From positions 1 through 31,591 of the forward strand of contig JBLNBQ010000102.1 in NCBI GenBank assembly GCA_050260095.1: 31,591 bases of DNA, written 5' to 3'. The first letter of the stretch is position 1. Every line of letters starts with the position of its first letter. Under the pieces are notes generated by a model that worked only from the letters and a program-made list of their open reading frames with translations, was not told the origin of the DNA and made no database searches. Shown one piece after another: positions 22,418 to 29,391 of this stretch. The position numbers and the translations under genes are program-made. The stretch is from JBLNBQ01 sp050260095 (GTDB lineage: Bacteria; Bacillota; UBA5301; DYFA01).

Positions 22418-23464
22418 ATGTTCGAGTTGGATGTGGAGCCGGGGCAGCTGGCCACCATCAAAGTCATCGGGGTGGGGGGCGGCGGGTCCAATGCCGTGAA
22501 CCGGATGATCGCCGCGGGGCTTTCCGGGGTGGAGTTCCTGACCATGAACACCGACGCCCAGGCGTTGCAGACGTCCCGGGCCAACCAGCGCCTGCAGATC
22601 GGCGACCGGCTCACGAAGGGGCTGGGCGCGGGTTCCAACCCTGAGATCGGCAAGCAGGCGGCCGAAGAGAGCCAGGAGGAGATCAGGCGGTTCCTCGCCG
22701 GAGCCGACATGATCTTCATCACCGCAGGCATGGGCGGCGGCACGGGCACCGGCGCCGCCCCGATCGTGGCCCAGATCGCCCGGGAACTGGGCGCCCTGAC
22801 CGTCGGGGTAGTGACCCGGCCGTTCAGTTTCGAGGGGCGCCGCCGGCACCAGCAGGCCGACAGCGGGATCGGGTCTCTCAAGGCCAACGTCGACACGCTC
22901 ATCACCATCCCCAACGACCGGCTGCTCTCGGTGATCGACAAGCGCACCCCGGTGCTCGAGGCTTTCCGGGTGGCCGACGACGTCCTGCGCCAGGGCGTTC
23001 AGGGCATCTCGGACCTGATTACGGTGCCTGGCCTCATCAACCTCGACTTCGCCGATGTGCGGGCGATCATGGCCAACGCCGGCAGCGCTCTCATGGGCAT
23101 CGGAATCGCCACGGGCGAGGAGCGGGCAGTCACCGCGGCCCGGGCGGCCATCTCGAGCCCGCTGCTCGAAGCCTCGATCGAGGGGGCCCGGGGCGTGCTG
23201 CTCAACATCACCGGCGGCGCCGACCTGGGGCTGCATGAGGTCAACGAGGCGGCCGAGATCGTCGCCGCGTCGGCGGACCCCGATGCCAACATCATCTTCG
23301 GCGCGGTGATCGACGAGAATCTCAAGGACGAAGTCCGGGTTACGGTCATCGCCACCGGGTTCGAAGGAACCCGGCCGGCGGCCAAGAAGGCGGACGAACT
23401 CGAGATCAAGCCCTTCGCCTCCACCGACGAACTCGATATCCCGGCCTTCCTTCGCCGGAAGTAA
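22418..23464 (+). CDS. ftsZ: Cell division protein FtsZ
   Basis: FtsZ is the tubulin-like GTPase that builds the Z-ring. The 348-residue protein has KVIGVGGGGSNAVNRM (about 15-30), the tubulin signature GGGTGTGAAP (about residues 108-117), the segment RRRHQQADSGI and the T7-loop residues NLDFADVRAIM needed for GTP hydrolysis in the neighbouring subunit. The short variable linker ends in the conserved tail DIPAFLRRK, which binds FtsA and other partners. GGAGG lies 7 bases before the ATG. A terminator follows at 23505-23539, marking the end of the dcw block. Confidence 0.98.
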   Translation: MFELDVEPGQLATIKVIGVGGGGSNAVNRMIAAGLSGVEFLTMNTDAQALQTSRANQRLQIGDRLTKGLGAGSNPEIGKQAAEESQEEIRRFLAGADMIFITAGMGGGTGTGAAPIVAQIARELGALTVGVVTRPFSFEGRRRHQQADSGIGSLKANVDTLITIPNDRLLSVIDKRTPVLEAFRVADDVLRQGVQGISDLITVPGLINLDFADVRAIMANAGSALMGIGIATGEERAVTAARAAISSPLLEASIEGARGVLLNITGGADLGLHEVNEAAEIVAASADPDANIIFGAVIDENLKDEVRVTVIATGFEGTRPAAKKADELEIKPFASTDELDIPAFLRRK

Positions 23465-23504
23465 GCCGCACCACAAGTCGCACCACTGTCCATAGCTGTG
23501 CAGC

Positions 23505-23539
23505 AAGGGAGACCGCTACCCAGGGGTCTCCCTTTTCTT
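23505..23539 (+). terminator. Intrinsic terminator after ftsZ
   Basis: AAGGGAGACC (23505-23514) pairs with GGTCTCCCTT (23525-23534) around a 10-base loop. TTTTCTT starts at 23533. It lies 40 bases after the ftsZ stop and separates the dcw cluster from the spoIIGA-sigE operon. Confidence 0.85.
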
Positions 23540-23621
23540 CGGGGCGGCAGGAACGGTCATCGGAGGAGTCGCCCGCCGGAGGCGGTATAACAGGGTGTGT
23601 CCACCGGGGGGGGTGACGGAC

Positions 23622-24590
23622 GTGATCCTCGACATCAACCTCGGAGCCTACCTGCTCCTCTTCTGCCTGCTCTTCGGGCAGATGGCCGTCCTCCTCTGGG
23701 CCAGCGGCGCCATCGTGGGGGCGGCCGCGCCGCCGAAGCGCTTGGCGGCGGGAGCCGCGTTGGGCGCCGCTTACGACATCGCAGTCGACCTGGCGAGCTT
23801 CGGGGTGTTGCCCGGCCACGTCCTTGGCGCGTGGTACACGGTGCTTCTGATGGCGCTGGCGACCTTCGCGGTGACCTATTGGCCGCTTCCTCCGGCCCGG
23901 CGCTGGTGGGCGCTGGGCGCCTACTGGTTCCTGGCGGTGCTCTCGGCTGGCGTCGCCTACGCGGTCCGCAACCTGGGTGCGGCCGGTTGGATTCCGCCGC
24001 TGGTGGCGATGGCAGTCATCCTGGCGGTGGCGGAACTCGGGTGGGGCGTGGTGCAGAGTTGGGTTTGGGCACGGGTGGTCTACCTTCCCGTGGAGGTCGA
24101 GTTGCTCGGCCGCCGGGTCAGGGTGACCGCGCTCCTCGACACGGGGAACCGACTGAGCGACCCCGTCTCCGGGCGGCCCGTGATCATCCTGGCCGGGGAG
24201 TTGGCGGCGCAGCTACTCTCCCCGGAGGGGGCGGAGGCCGTCGCACTGGGGCGCGAGCAGCCGGCCGAGGCGGTGGCGCGCCTCGCGGCCACGGAGTACG
24301 CTTCCCGGGTCCGGCTGATCTCGTTCAGCACGGTCGGACGGGAAAACGGGCTGCTGCTCTCTTTTCGGGTCGACCGGGTGAACTTCCCCGTCGGCGCAGC
24401 GTCCGAGGAGACGGGGGCGGCGCTGGTCGCCTTCCACGCGGGACCGCTCGACGCAGGCGGAACCTACCAGGCGCTGGTTCACCCGGCGCAGTTGCGCAAG
24501 GTCTTGGCCCAGGTCAGCCGGCGGCGGGGACACCTGGCGCTCCGCCCGGGAGTGCCGCGGGAAGTTCCGGCGCCCGGCAAGGGAGAGTAA
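23622..24590 (+). CDS. spoIIGA: Sporulation sigma-E factor-processing peptidase SpoIIGA
   Basis: SpoIIGA is the septal membrane aspartic protease that removes the pro-sequence of sigma-E in the mother cell once SpoIIR signals from the forespore. The 322-residue protein has about five membrane segments in residues 5-150 and a C-terminal protease domain. The catalytic motif is LLDTGNRLSDP (Asp173), as in the Bacillus enzyme, which acts as a dimer. The GTG at 23622 is chosen because GGGGGTGA lies 6-7 bases upstream and the N-terminus then matches the family. Other GTGs at 23595 and 23613 are less well placed. TATAAC at 23586-23591 may be the -10, but no -35 or Spo0A box is clear. sigE follows after 2 bases. 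Confidence 0.93.
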   Translation: MILDINLGAYLLLFCLLFGQMAVLLWASGAIVGAAAPPKRLAAGAALGAAYDIAVDLASFGVLPGHVLGAWYTVLLMALATFAVTYWPLPPARRWWALGAYWFLAVLSAGVAYAVRNLGAAGWIPPLVAMAVILAVAELGWGVVQSWVWARVVYLPVEVELLGRRVRVTALLDTGNRLSDPVSGRPVIILAGELAAQLLSPEGAEAVALGREQPAEAVARLAATEYASRVRLISFSTVGRENGLLLSFRVDRVNFPVGAASEETGAALVAFHAGPLDAGGTYQALVHPAQLRKVLAQVSRRRGHLALRPGVPREVPAPGKGE

Positions 24591-24592
24591 CG

Positions 24593-25327
24593 ATGCAGAC
24601 CGTGTTGCGGCGTTTTTCGTTCAACCTTCGCTTGGCCGGGCTCTGGCTCCTGAGCCGGCTCGGTCTTCTCCCTCGCCCGCGCCTCTATTACGTGGGCTCG
24701 AGCGAGGTCCTTCCGCCGCCGCTGACCGCCGAGGAAGAGGCGGGGCTGCTCGGCCGGCTCAGCGCGGGCGACTCCACCGTCAAGTCCACCCTGATCGAGC
24801 GCAACCTGCGCCTGGTGGTCTACATCGCCCGGAAGTTCGACAACACCGGCGTTCACATCGAAGACCTGGTCTCCATCGGGACGATCGGGCTCATCAAAGC
24901 GGTCAACACATTCGATCCAGAGAAGAAGATCAAGCTGGCCACCTACGCCTCCCGGTGCATCGAGAACGAGATCCTCATGTACCTCCGCCGGAACAACAAG
25001 ACCCGCGTGGAAGTTTCCTTCGAGGAGCCGCTGAACGTCGACTGGGACGGGAACGAGCTGCTCCTCTCCGACGTGCTTGGCACCGAGATCGACATCATCT
25101 ATAAGGGACTCGAGGAGACAGTCGACCGCAAGTTGCTCGAACTGGCCCTCGGCCGGTTGGCCCCCCGGGAGAAGCGGATCATGGAGCTGCGCTTTGGGCT
25201 CACCGACGGCCAGGAGAAGACGCAGAAGGAAGTGGCCGACCTCCTGGGCATCTCCCAATCGTACATCTCCCGGCTGGAGAAGCGGATCATCCGGAAACTC
25301 CGGAAGGAGATTCGCCGGATGGAGTGA
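24593..25327 (+). CDS. sigE: RNA polymerase sporulation sigma factor SigE (pro-sigma-E)
   Basis: Sigma-E directs early mother-cell transcription. The 244-residue precursor has an amphipathic N-terminal pro-sequence (residues 1 to about 30, FSFNLRLAGLWLLSRLGLLP). The motif YYVGSSEVLPPPL around the processing site resembles Bacillus YYIGGSEALPPPL. Region 2 follows (ERNLRLVVYIARKF, EDLVSIGTIGLIKAVNTF, KLATYASRCIENEILMYLRR), then region 4 (REKRIMELRFGL, TQKEVADLLGISQSYISRLE). GGGAGAG precedes the ATG. Its protease SpoIIGA is encoded directly upstream and the activating signal SpoIIR about 1.7 kb downstream. Confidence 0.97.
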   Translation: MQTVLRRFSFNLRLAGLWLLSRLGLLPRPRLYYVGSSEVLPPPLTAEEEAGLLGRLSAGDSTVKSTLIERNLRLVVYIARKFDNTGVHIEDLVSIGTIGLIKAVNTFDPEKKIKLATYASRCIENEILMYLRRNNKTRVEVSFEEPLNVDWDGNELLLSDVLGTEIDIIYKGLEETVDRKLLELALGRLAPREKRIMELRFGLTDGQEKTQKEVADLLGISQSYISRLEKRIIRKLRKEIRRME

Positions 25328-25371
25328 GCGGCGTCATCTGCTCCCGCAGCTAGAAGTCGTCCACCGGCGCG

Positions 25372-25399
25372 AAAGGACAGGGTTGCCTGTCTTTTTTTT
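25372..25399 (+). terminator. Intrinsic terminator after sigE
   Basis: GACAGG (25376-25381), loop GTTG, and CCTGTC (25386-25391) form the core stem, extended by AAAG pairing into the following T-run. Eight T residues (25392-25399) follow. It ends the spoIIGA-sigE operon and leaves only about 35 bases before the next gene. Confidence 0.88.
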
Positions 25400-25434
25400 G
25401 TTGCCCGGGGAATCCTAGCGGCGGAGGGTTGCCT

Positions 25435-26187
25435 GTGTCGCGGCGTGCCGCCTCCTTGATCCTTCTGGTCGCCCTGGTCACCGCACTGGCAGCAGGGGGC
25501 CGGCTCCGGGCAGCCGGACCGGTGCGGCCGGGTACTTACCCTTGCGGCTGCGAAGAAGGGACGGGCCGGACGCCAGCGGTGCCCACGGAGGGCGGGCCGC
25601 GGCGGGCGCCGGGCCACGTGCACGTCCGGGTGGATTTGCCACGGCGCACCTTGACCGTGTACTTCGACTACGTGCCCGTAAAGGTGTACCCGGTCGCCAT
25701 CGGCAAGCCGGAAACGCCCACCCCGGTCGGGGAATGGCGCATCATCGAGAAGGCTCAGTGGGGGGAGGGCCTCGGGCGGCGGTGGATGCAGATCTCGGTG
25801 CCTTGGGGCACCTACGGCATCCACGGGACGAGCAATCCGGGTTCGATCGGCCAGGCGGCGTCCAGCGGCTGCATCCGGATGTTCACCGAGGATGCGGACG
25901 AGCTGTACCAGTGGGTTCAACTCGGTACGCCGGTCCTGGTCACCGACGAGTACGCCGACCCCCTCGAGGGCCGGCGCCGGCTGGGCGATGGGGAGACGTC
26001 CTCCCGGGTTCTGCTGGTTCAACGGGCGCTCCGCCGGGCCGGCTACTACCAGGGGCCGCTCGACGGGCTCTGGGGTCCGTCGTCGGTGGCCGCCACGCGT
26101 GCCTTCCAGCGGGCCAAGGGCTTCCCGGTCACCGGCCTCTTCGAAGGCCCGCTCTTTGAGGCGCTCGGCCTCATCCCGTTTGAATAA
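25435..26187 (+). CDS. L,D-transpeptidase (YkuD domain) with C-terminal peptidoglycan-binding domain
   Basis: This exported 250-residue enzyme should form 3-3 cross-links in peptidoglycan or attach proteins to it. The N-terminal signal peptide covers about residues 1-27. The YkuD domain runs from about 61 to 160, with the active-site signature HGTSNPGSIGQ (His130) and SSGCIRM (catalytic Cys146). A PG-binding-1 domain occupies about 180-248 (VLLVQRALRRAGYYQGPLDG, GLWGPSSVAATRAFQRAKGF). The GTG at 25435 is preferred since GGAGGG sits 6 bases upstream. A TTG at 25429 directly abuts that site. Its place between sigE and sigG, bounded by a terminator and a new promoter, suggests a role in spore envelope synthesis, but no own promoter is recognisable. 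Confidence 0.93.
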   Translation: MSRRAASLILLVALVTALAAGGRLRAAGPVRPGTYPCGCEEGTGRTPAVPTEGGPRRAPGHVHVRVDLPRRTLTVYFDYVPVKVYPVAIGKPETPTPVGEWRIIEKAQWGEGLGRRWMQISVPWGTYGIHGTSNPGSIGQAASSGCIRMFTEDADELYQWVQLGTPVLVTDEYADPLEGRRRLGDGETSSRVLLVQRALRRAGYYQGPLDGLWGPSSVAATRAFQRAKGFPVTGLFEGPLFEALGLIPFE

Positions 26188-26211
26188 TTCGTCCCCGGCC
26201 GTCCCATAATG
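26181..26211 (+). promoter_or_regulatory. Candidate sigma-F/sigma-G promoter of sigG
   Basis: TGAATA (26181-26186), an 18-base spacer, and CATAATG (26205-26211) match the forespore consensus TGMATA-N17/18-CATAMTA at all but the last base. The -35 overlaps the stop codon of the transpeptidase gene. The -10 is embedded in a 13-base palindrome TCCCAT-A-ATGGGA (26202-26214). In Bacillus, sigG is transcribed by sigma-F and then by sigma-G itself. Confidence 0.65.
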
Positions 26212-26248
26212 GGAACGCCTGGAAGAGAGAAGCGTTGGAGGTTCGGCC

Positions 26249-27028
26249 ATGAACAAGGTCGAGATCTGCGGGGTCAACACTTCGAAACTGCCGGTGCTGA
26301 CCAACACCAAGATGCGGGAACTCCTGCAAAAGATGCGGGGCGGCGACGGGTCGGCGCGCGACCAGCTCATCCAGGGTAACCTCCGCCTCGTGCTCTCCGT
26401 CATCCAGCGGTTCCACAACCGCGGGGAGTACGTCGACGACCTGTTCCAGGTGGGGTGCATCGGCCTGATGAAGGCCATCGACAACTTCGACCTCGGCCAG
26501 AACGTGAAGTTCTCCACTTACGCCGTGCCCATGATCATCGGGGAAATCCGCCGGTACCTGCGGGACAACAACCCGATCCGGGTGAGCCGCTCCCTGCGGG
26601 ACATCGCCTACAAGGCGCTCCAGGTGAGGGACAACCTGGTCAACAAGTACGCCAAGGAGCCGACCGTGACTGAGATCGCCCGGGAACTCAACATCCCCCG
26701 GGAGGAGGTCGTGTACGCCCTCGATGCCATCCAGGAGCCGATCTCGCTCTTTGAGCCGATCTACCACGACGGCGGCGACCCCATCTTCGTGATGGACCAG
26801 ATCTCCGACGAACGCGATCCCGACAGCGAGTGGCTGGAGGGCATCTCGATCCGGGAAGCCATGCAAAAGCTGACCGAGCGGGAGAAGCTCATCCTCACCC
26901 TCCGTTTCTTCGACGGGCGGACTCAGATGGAAGTGGCTGAGGAGATCGGCATCTCCCAGGCTCAGGTCTCGCGCCTCGAGAAAGCAGCCTTGAAGCACAT
27001 GCGCCGGCACATCGCGCCGCAGGAGTAG
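26249..27028 (+). CDS. sigG: RNA polymerase sporulation sigma factor SigG
   Basis: Sigma-G is the late forespore sigma factor. The 259-residue protein begins MNKVEICGVNTSKLPVLTN, the hallmark N-terminus of SigG. It has region 2 (GNLRLVLSVIQRF, VDDLFQVGCIGLMKAIDNFD, KFSTYAVPMIIGEIRRYLRD), region 3 (PTVTEIARELNIPREEVVYAL) and region 4 (TEREKLILTLRFFDGRTQMEVAEEIGISQAQVSRLE). No pro-sequence is expected. GGAGG lies 7 bases before the ATG, and a sigma-F/G-like promoter is about 38 bases upstream. spoIIR follows after 10 bases, so both may be read from the forespore promoter. Confidence 0.97.
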   Translation: MNKVEICGVNTSKLPVLTNTKMRELLQKMRGGDGSARDQLIQGNLRLVLSVIQRFHNRGEYVDDLFQVGCIGLMKAIDNFDLGQNVKFSTYAVPMIIGEIRRYLRDNNPIRVSRSLRDIAYKALQVRDNLVNKYAKEPTVTEIARELNIPREEVVYALDAIQEPISLFEPIYHDGGDPIFVMDQISDERDPDSEWLEGISIREAMQKLTEREKLILTLRFFDGRTQMEVAEEIGISQAQVSRLEKAALKHMRRHIAPQE

Positions 27029-27038
27029 AGGAGGACGG

Positions 27039-27689
27039 ATGGTCATGCTCCCTAACGCCACCGGCAGAATCAAGACGGCGGGGATCATCCTGGCGGCGGC
27101 CCTGGTTCTCGCCGGGGTCGGTTTCCGGGCGAGCAGTTCGACCGAGCGGGACGGGCTGGCCTTCACCCGCGGGAACCTGATCCGGCTCCACATCATCGCC
27201 AACAGCGACTCCCTCGCCGACCAGCGGGTCAAACTCCTGGTGCGCGACGACCTCATCAAGGAGGCGAAGGCCATCTTCCTGGCGGCCAAAGACGCGGGAC
27301 GGGCCCGCCGGCAGGTGCTCGAGAATGTAGCCTCCTTCCGCCGGATCGCCGAACGCCGGCTCCGGGCGGAGGGCTTCGCCTACCCGGTCCGGGTCGAGTA
27401 CGGCGTCTTTCCTTTCCCCGACCGCACCTACGGCGACCTCACCCTCCCGGCGGGGAAGTACAACGCGGTCCGGGTGATTCTCGGCGAGGGCAAGGGACAC
27501 AACTGGTGGTGCGTGCTCTTCCCGCCGCTCTGCTTCCTCCAGGCCGACTCCGAGCTGGTGAAAGGGCGCGTGGTGCGGCGGCCGGCGCCTGTCGCGGGGC
27601 AGGTGGCTGTCCGGTTCAGAGTGGCGCTGCCGGGCGCCCCCGGTCAGCCCGCGCCGCTCTCGGTGCTCATCCCGCCGCTCGTGCGGTAG
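27039..27689 (+). CDS. spoIIR: Stage II sporulation protein R (SpoIIR)
   Basis: SpoIIR is made in the forespore under sigma-F and secreted into the space between the two membranes, where it triggers SpoIIGA to process pro-sigma-E. The 216-residue protein has an N-terminal signal or membrane segment (about residues 11-28). Family blocks are NLIRLHIIANSDSLADQRVK (about 47-66), YGVFPFPDRTYGDLTLPAGKY and GEGKGHNWWCVLFPPLCF. The ATG lies just after AGAGGAGG, and a second ATG two codons on is possible. Placement directly after sigG puts the signal under a forespore promoter, while its receptor lies in the neighbouring spoIIGA-sigE operon. Confidence 0.93.
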   Translation: MVMLPNATGRIKTAGIILAAALVLAGVGFRASSSTERDGLAFTRGNLIRLHIIANSDSLADQRVKLLVRDDLIKEAKAIFLAAKDAGRARRQVLENVASFRRIAERRLRAEGFAYPVRVEYGVFPFPDRTYGDLTLPAGKYNAVRVILGEGKGHNWWCVLFPPLCFLQADSELVKGRVVRRPAPVAGQVAVRFRVALPGAPGQPAPLSVLIPPLVR

Positions 27690-27698
27690 GGCTGCGGC

Positions 27699-27727
27699 GG
27701 ATAACTGCGGCCTCCCCCTCATAGACT
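27699..27727 (+). promoter_or_regulatory. Candidate sigma-E-type promoter of ylmC
   Basis: CATAGACT (27720-27727) matches the sigma-E -10 consensus CATACANT in all but one fixed position. GGATAAC (27699-27705), 14 bases upstream, carries the ATA core of the -35. The -35 match is weak, so this is a suggestion. A transcript from here would begin after the 5' arm of the inverted repeat at 27710-27750. Confidence 0.4.
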
Positions 27728-27750
27728 TGCAGTAGCCTGGCGGGGGAGGC
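27710..27750 (+). promoter_or_regulatory. Inverted repeat covering the ylmC Shine-Dalgarno
   Basis: GCCTCCCCC (27710-27718) is perfectly complementary to GGGGGAGGC (27742-27750), separated by 23 bases. The 3' arm is the Shine-Dalgarno of ylmC, 7 bases before its ATG. No T-run follows, so it is not a terminator. In a read-through transcript from spoIIR the site would be closed. Confidence 0.55.
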
Positions 27751-27756
27751 GCGCAA

Positions 27757-28029
27757 ATGCTTGCCAGAATCTCAGACCTGCGGTTGCGTGAAGTGATCAG
27801 CGTGCTCGACGGGCGCCGCTTGGGCTACATCGACGACCTCGAGGTGGACGTGGCGACTGGCCAGGTGACCGCCATCGTCTTGCCCAACAAGGCCCGCTTC
27901 TGGCAGGTGCTCACCCGCAACGAAGACATCTGCATCCCATGGAGCCAGATCCGGCGCATCGGCGCCGACGTCATACTCGTCGAGCCCACCTACCTCGTGG
28001 ACCGCCACCCAGACCGGGAGCGGGAGTGA
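27757..28029 (+). CDS. ylmC: YlmC/YmxH family sporulation protein, PRC-barrel
   Basis: This 90-residue single-domain PRC-barrel protein starts MLARISDLRLREVISVLDGR, then GRRLGYIDDLEVDVATGQVT, IVLPNKARFW and the typical end IPWSQIRRIGADVILVE. Proteins of this family are encoded near sigE/sigG in sporeformers and are annotated as sporulation proteins, though the biochemical role is not defined. The strong GGGGGAGG ribosome binding site lies in an inverted repeat. The stop overlaps the -35 of the nrdR promoter. Confidence 0.92.
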   Translation: MLARISDLRLREVISVLDGRRLGYIDDLEVDVATGQVTAIVLPNKARFWQVLTRNEDICIPWSQIRRIGADVILVEPTYLVDRHPDRERE

Positions 28030-28054
28030 CAGGCCGCGCGCCGCAGGCTATAAT
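28026..28054 (+). promoter_or_regulatory. Sigma-A promoter of nrdR
   Basis: GTGACA (28026-28031), a 17-base spacer and TATAAT (28049-28054) give eleven of twelve consensus bases. The -35 overlaps the ylmC stop codon. The nrdR ATG is 37 bases downstream of the -10. Confidence 0.8.
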
Positions 28055-28090
28055 CGAAGCAGAAATCCTTTCTGGGGGCGGGGCGGCGGG

Positions 28091-28546
28091 ATGAAGTGTC
28101 CTTTTTGCGGCGAACCCGACAGCAAGGTGCTCGACTCGCGGGCGATCGACGACGAGACGGCCATCCGTCGCCGGCGCGAGTGTCCCGCCTGCGGCCACCG
28201 GTTCACGACGTACGAGCGGCTGGACCGGCTGCCGCTGGTCGTGGTCAAGAAGGACGGCCGGCGGGAGGCGTTCGACCGGAACAAGGTGCTCTCCGGCCTG
28301 ATCCGGGCCTGCGAGAAGCGGACGGTGCCCATCGAACGGCTGGAAGCTCTGGTCGATGAGGTGGAGAAGGACCTGTACTCCCGGCTCGAACGGGAGATCA
28401 GTTCGCAGGAGATCGGCGAGATGGTGATGGAGCGCCTGCGCGAGGTGGACGAGGTGGCGTACGTGCGCTTCGCCTCCGTTTACCGCCAGTTCAAGGACAT
28501 CAACCGGTTCATGCAGGAGCTGCAGAAGCTCCTGCACGACAAGTGA
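28091..28546 (+). CDS. nrdR: Transcriptional repressor NrdR
   Basis: NrdR represses ribonucleotide reductase genes in response to ATP and dATP. The 151-residue protein begins MKCPFCGEPDSKVLDSR and has a four-cysteine zinc ribbon (Cys3, Cys6, Cys31, Cys34). The ATP-cone domain follows from about residue 49 (VVKKDGRREAFDRNKVLSGL), ending with the family pattern VAYVRFASVYRQFKDINRF. It has a near-consensus vegetative promoter just upstream. No NrdR box pair is visible there, so autoregulation is not supported. It shares four bases with the start of pgeF. Confidence 0.97.
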   Translation: MKCPFCGEPDSKVLDSRAIDDETAIRRRRECPACGHRFTTYERLDRLPLVVVKKDGRREAFDRNKVLSGLIRACEKRTVPIERLEALVDEVEKDLYSRLEREISSQEIGEMVMERLREVDEVAYVRFASVYRQFKDINRFMQELQKLLHDK

Positions 28547-29391
28547 GCGGTCCGGGCGGAACCCGCAGGGTGGAACGGGCCGGCCTGGCCTGGTGGGAAG
28601 CCGAGGCTCTGACGGCGACGGGACGGTTCGCCCACGCCTTCACCACCCGGCGGGGCGGGGTGAGCGAGGCGGAGTATGGCGGGCTCGACCTGGGGTACGG
28701 CAGTGGCGACGACCCGGAGCGGGTCGGCCGCAACCGGCGGCTTCTCCTGGAGGCGCTGGGGCTCGGCGGGCGGCCGTTCGTCGCCGCGCGGCAGGTGCAC
28801 GGTGATGAACTGCTGGTCATCCGGGGCGCGGCCGATGCCCAGGCGGCAGCCGACCGGCCGGCCGATGGCTTGCTCACGGCCAGCCCGGAAGTGGCGGTCG
28901 CCGTGCTCACGGCCGACTGCCTCGCCGTGCTGCTGGCCGACCCCGAGCGGGGGGCCGTGGCCGCGGTGCACGCCGGCTGGCGGGGCGCCGCGCAGCGGAT
29001 CGCCGGGAAGGCGGTCCGGCGCATGGCGGATGAGTTCGGCTGCCGCCCGGCCAGCCTGCTGGTGGCCCTGGGACCCTGCGTCGGGCCCTGCTGCTACGAG
29101 GTCGATGCGCCCGTGCTGGAACGGTTCGCCGCCGCCTTCCCCGGGCAGGAGGGGGTTTACGCCCGGCCGCGCGGTGGAGGGAAAGCCCTGCTTGACCTGG
29201 CTGCTGCCGTGCGGCTCGACCTGAAGGAGACCGGAATCAAGGACGAGAATGTAACCGTGATAGGGCAATGCACGGCCTGCCAACCTGGCGAGTTTTACTC
29301 GTACCGGCGAAACGGGCCGAAAACCGGACGCCTGGCGGCCGTCATCGGCCTCATGGAGGGAACAACTTGCCGCGAGGAAAGAGGGCCATAG
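28543..29391 (+). CDS. pgeF: Peptidoglycan editing factor PgeF (YlmD, multi-copper polyphenol oxidoreductase/laccase family)
   Basis: The family was first annotated as laccase and includes enzymes that phosphorolyse or deaminate purine nucleosides. PgeF also removes wrongly incorporated L-Ser from peptidoglycan precursors. The 282-residue protein has the three zinc ligands in RQVHGDE (His86), LTADCLAVL (Cys126) and VHAGWRGAAQ (His143), plus LGPCVGPCCYEVD and FYSYRRNGPKTGR. The GTG start overlaps the nrdR stop (GTGA). In Bacillus, ylmD is likewise found near sigG and ylmC. The end overlaps the ftsK start by 25 bases. Confidence 0.93.
   Translation: MSGPGGTRRVERAGLAWWEAEALTATGRFAHAFTTRRGGVSEAEYGGLDLGYGSGDDPERVGRNRRLLLEALGLGGRPFVAARQVHGDELLVIRGAADAQAAADRPADGLLTASPEVAVAVLTADCLAVLLADPERGAVAAVHAGWRGAAQRIAGKAVRRMADEFGCRPASLLVALGPCVGPCCYEVDAPVLERFAAAFPGQEGVYARPRGGGKALLDLAAAVRLDLKETGIKDENVTVIGQCTACQPGEFYSYRRNGPKTGRLAAVIGLMEGTTCREERGP

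Noticed and set aside
21107..23506. 799-codon open frame on the minus strand
   Set aside because: It is antisense to both ftsA and ftsZ. The composition is that of reverse-complement codons and no motif is present.
23586..23591. TATAAC as the spoIIGA promoter
   Set aside because: No -35 at 17 or 22 bases and no clear Spo0A box were found. It is mentioned in the gene entry but not listed as a feature.
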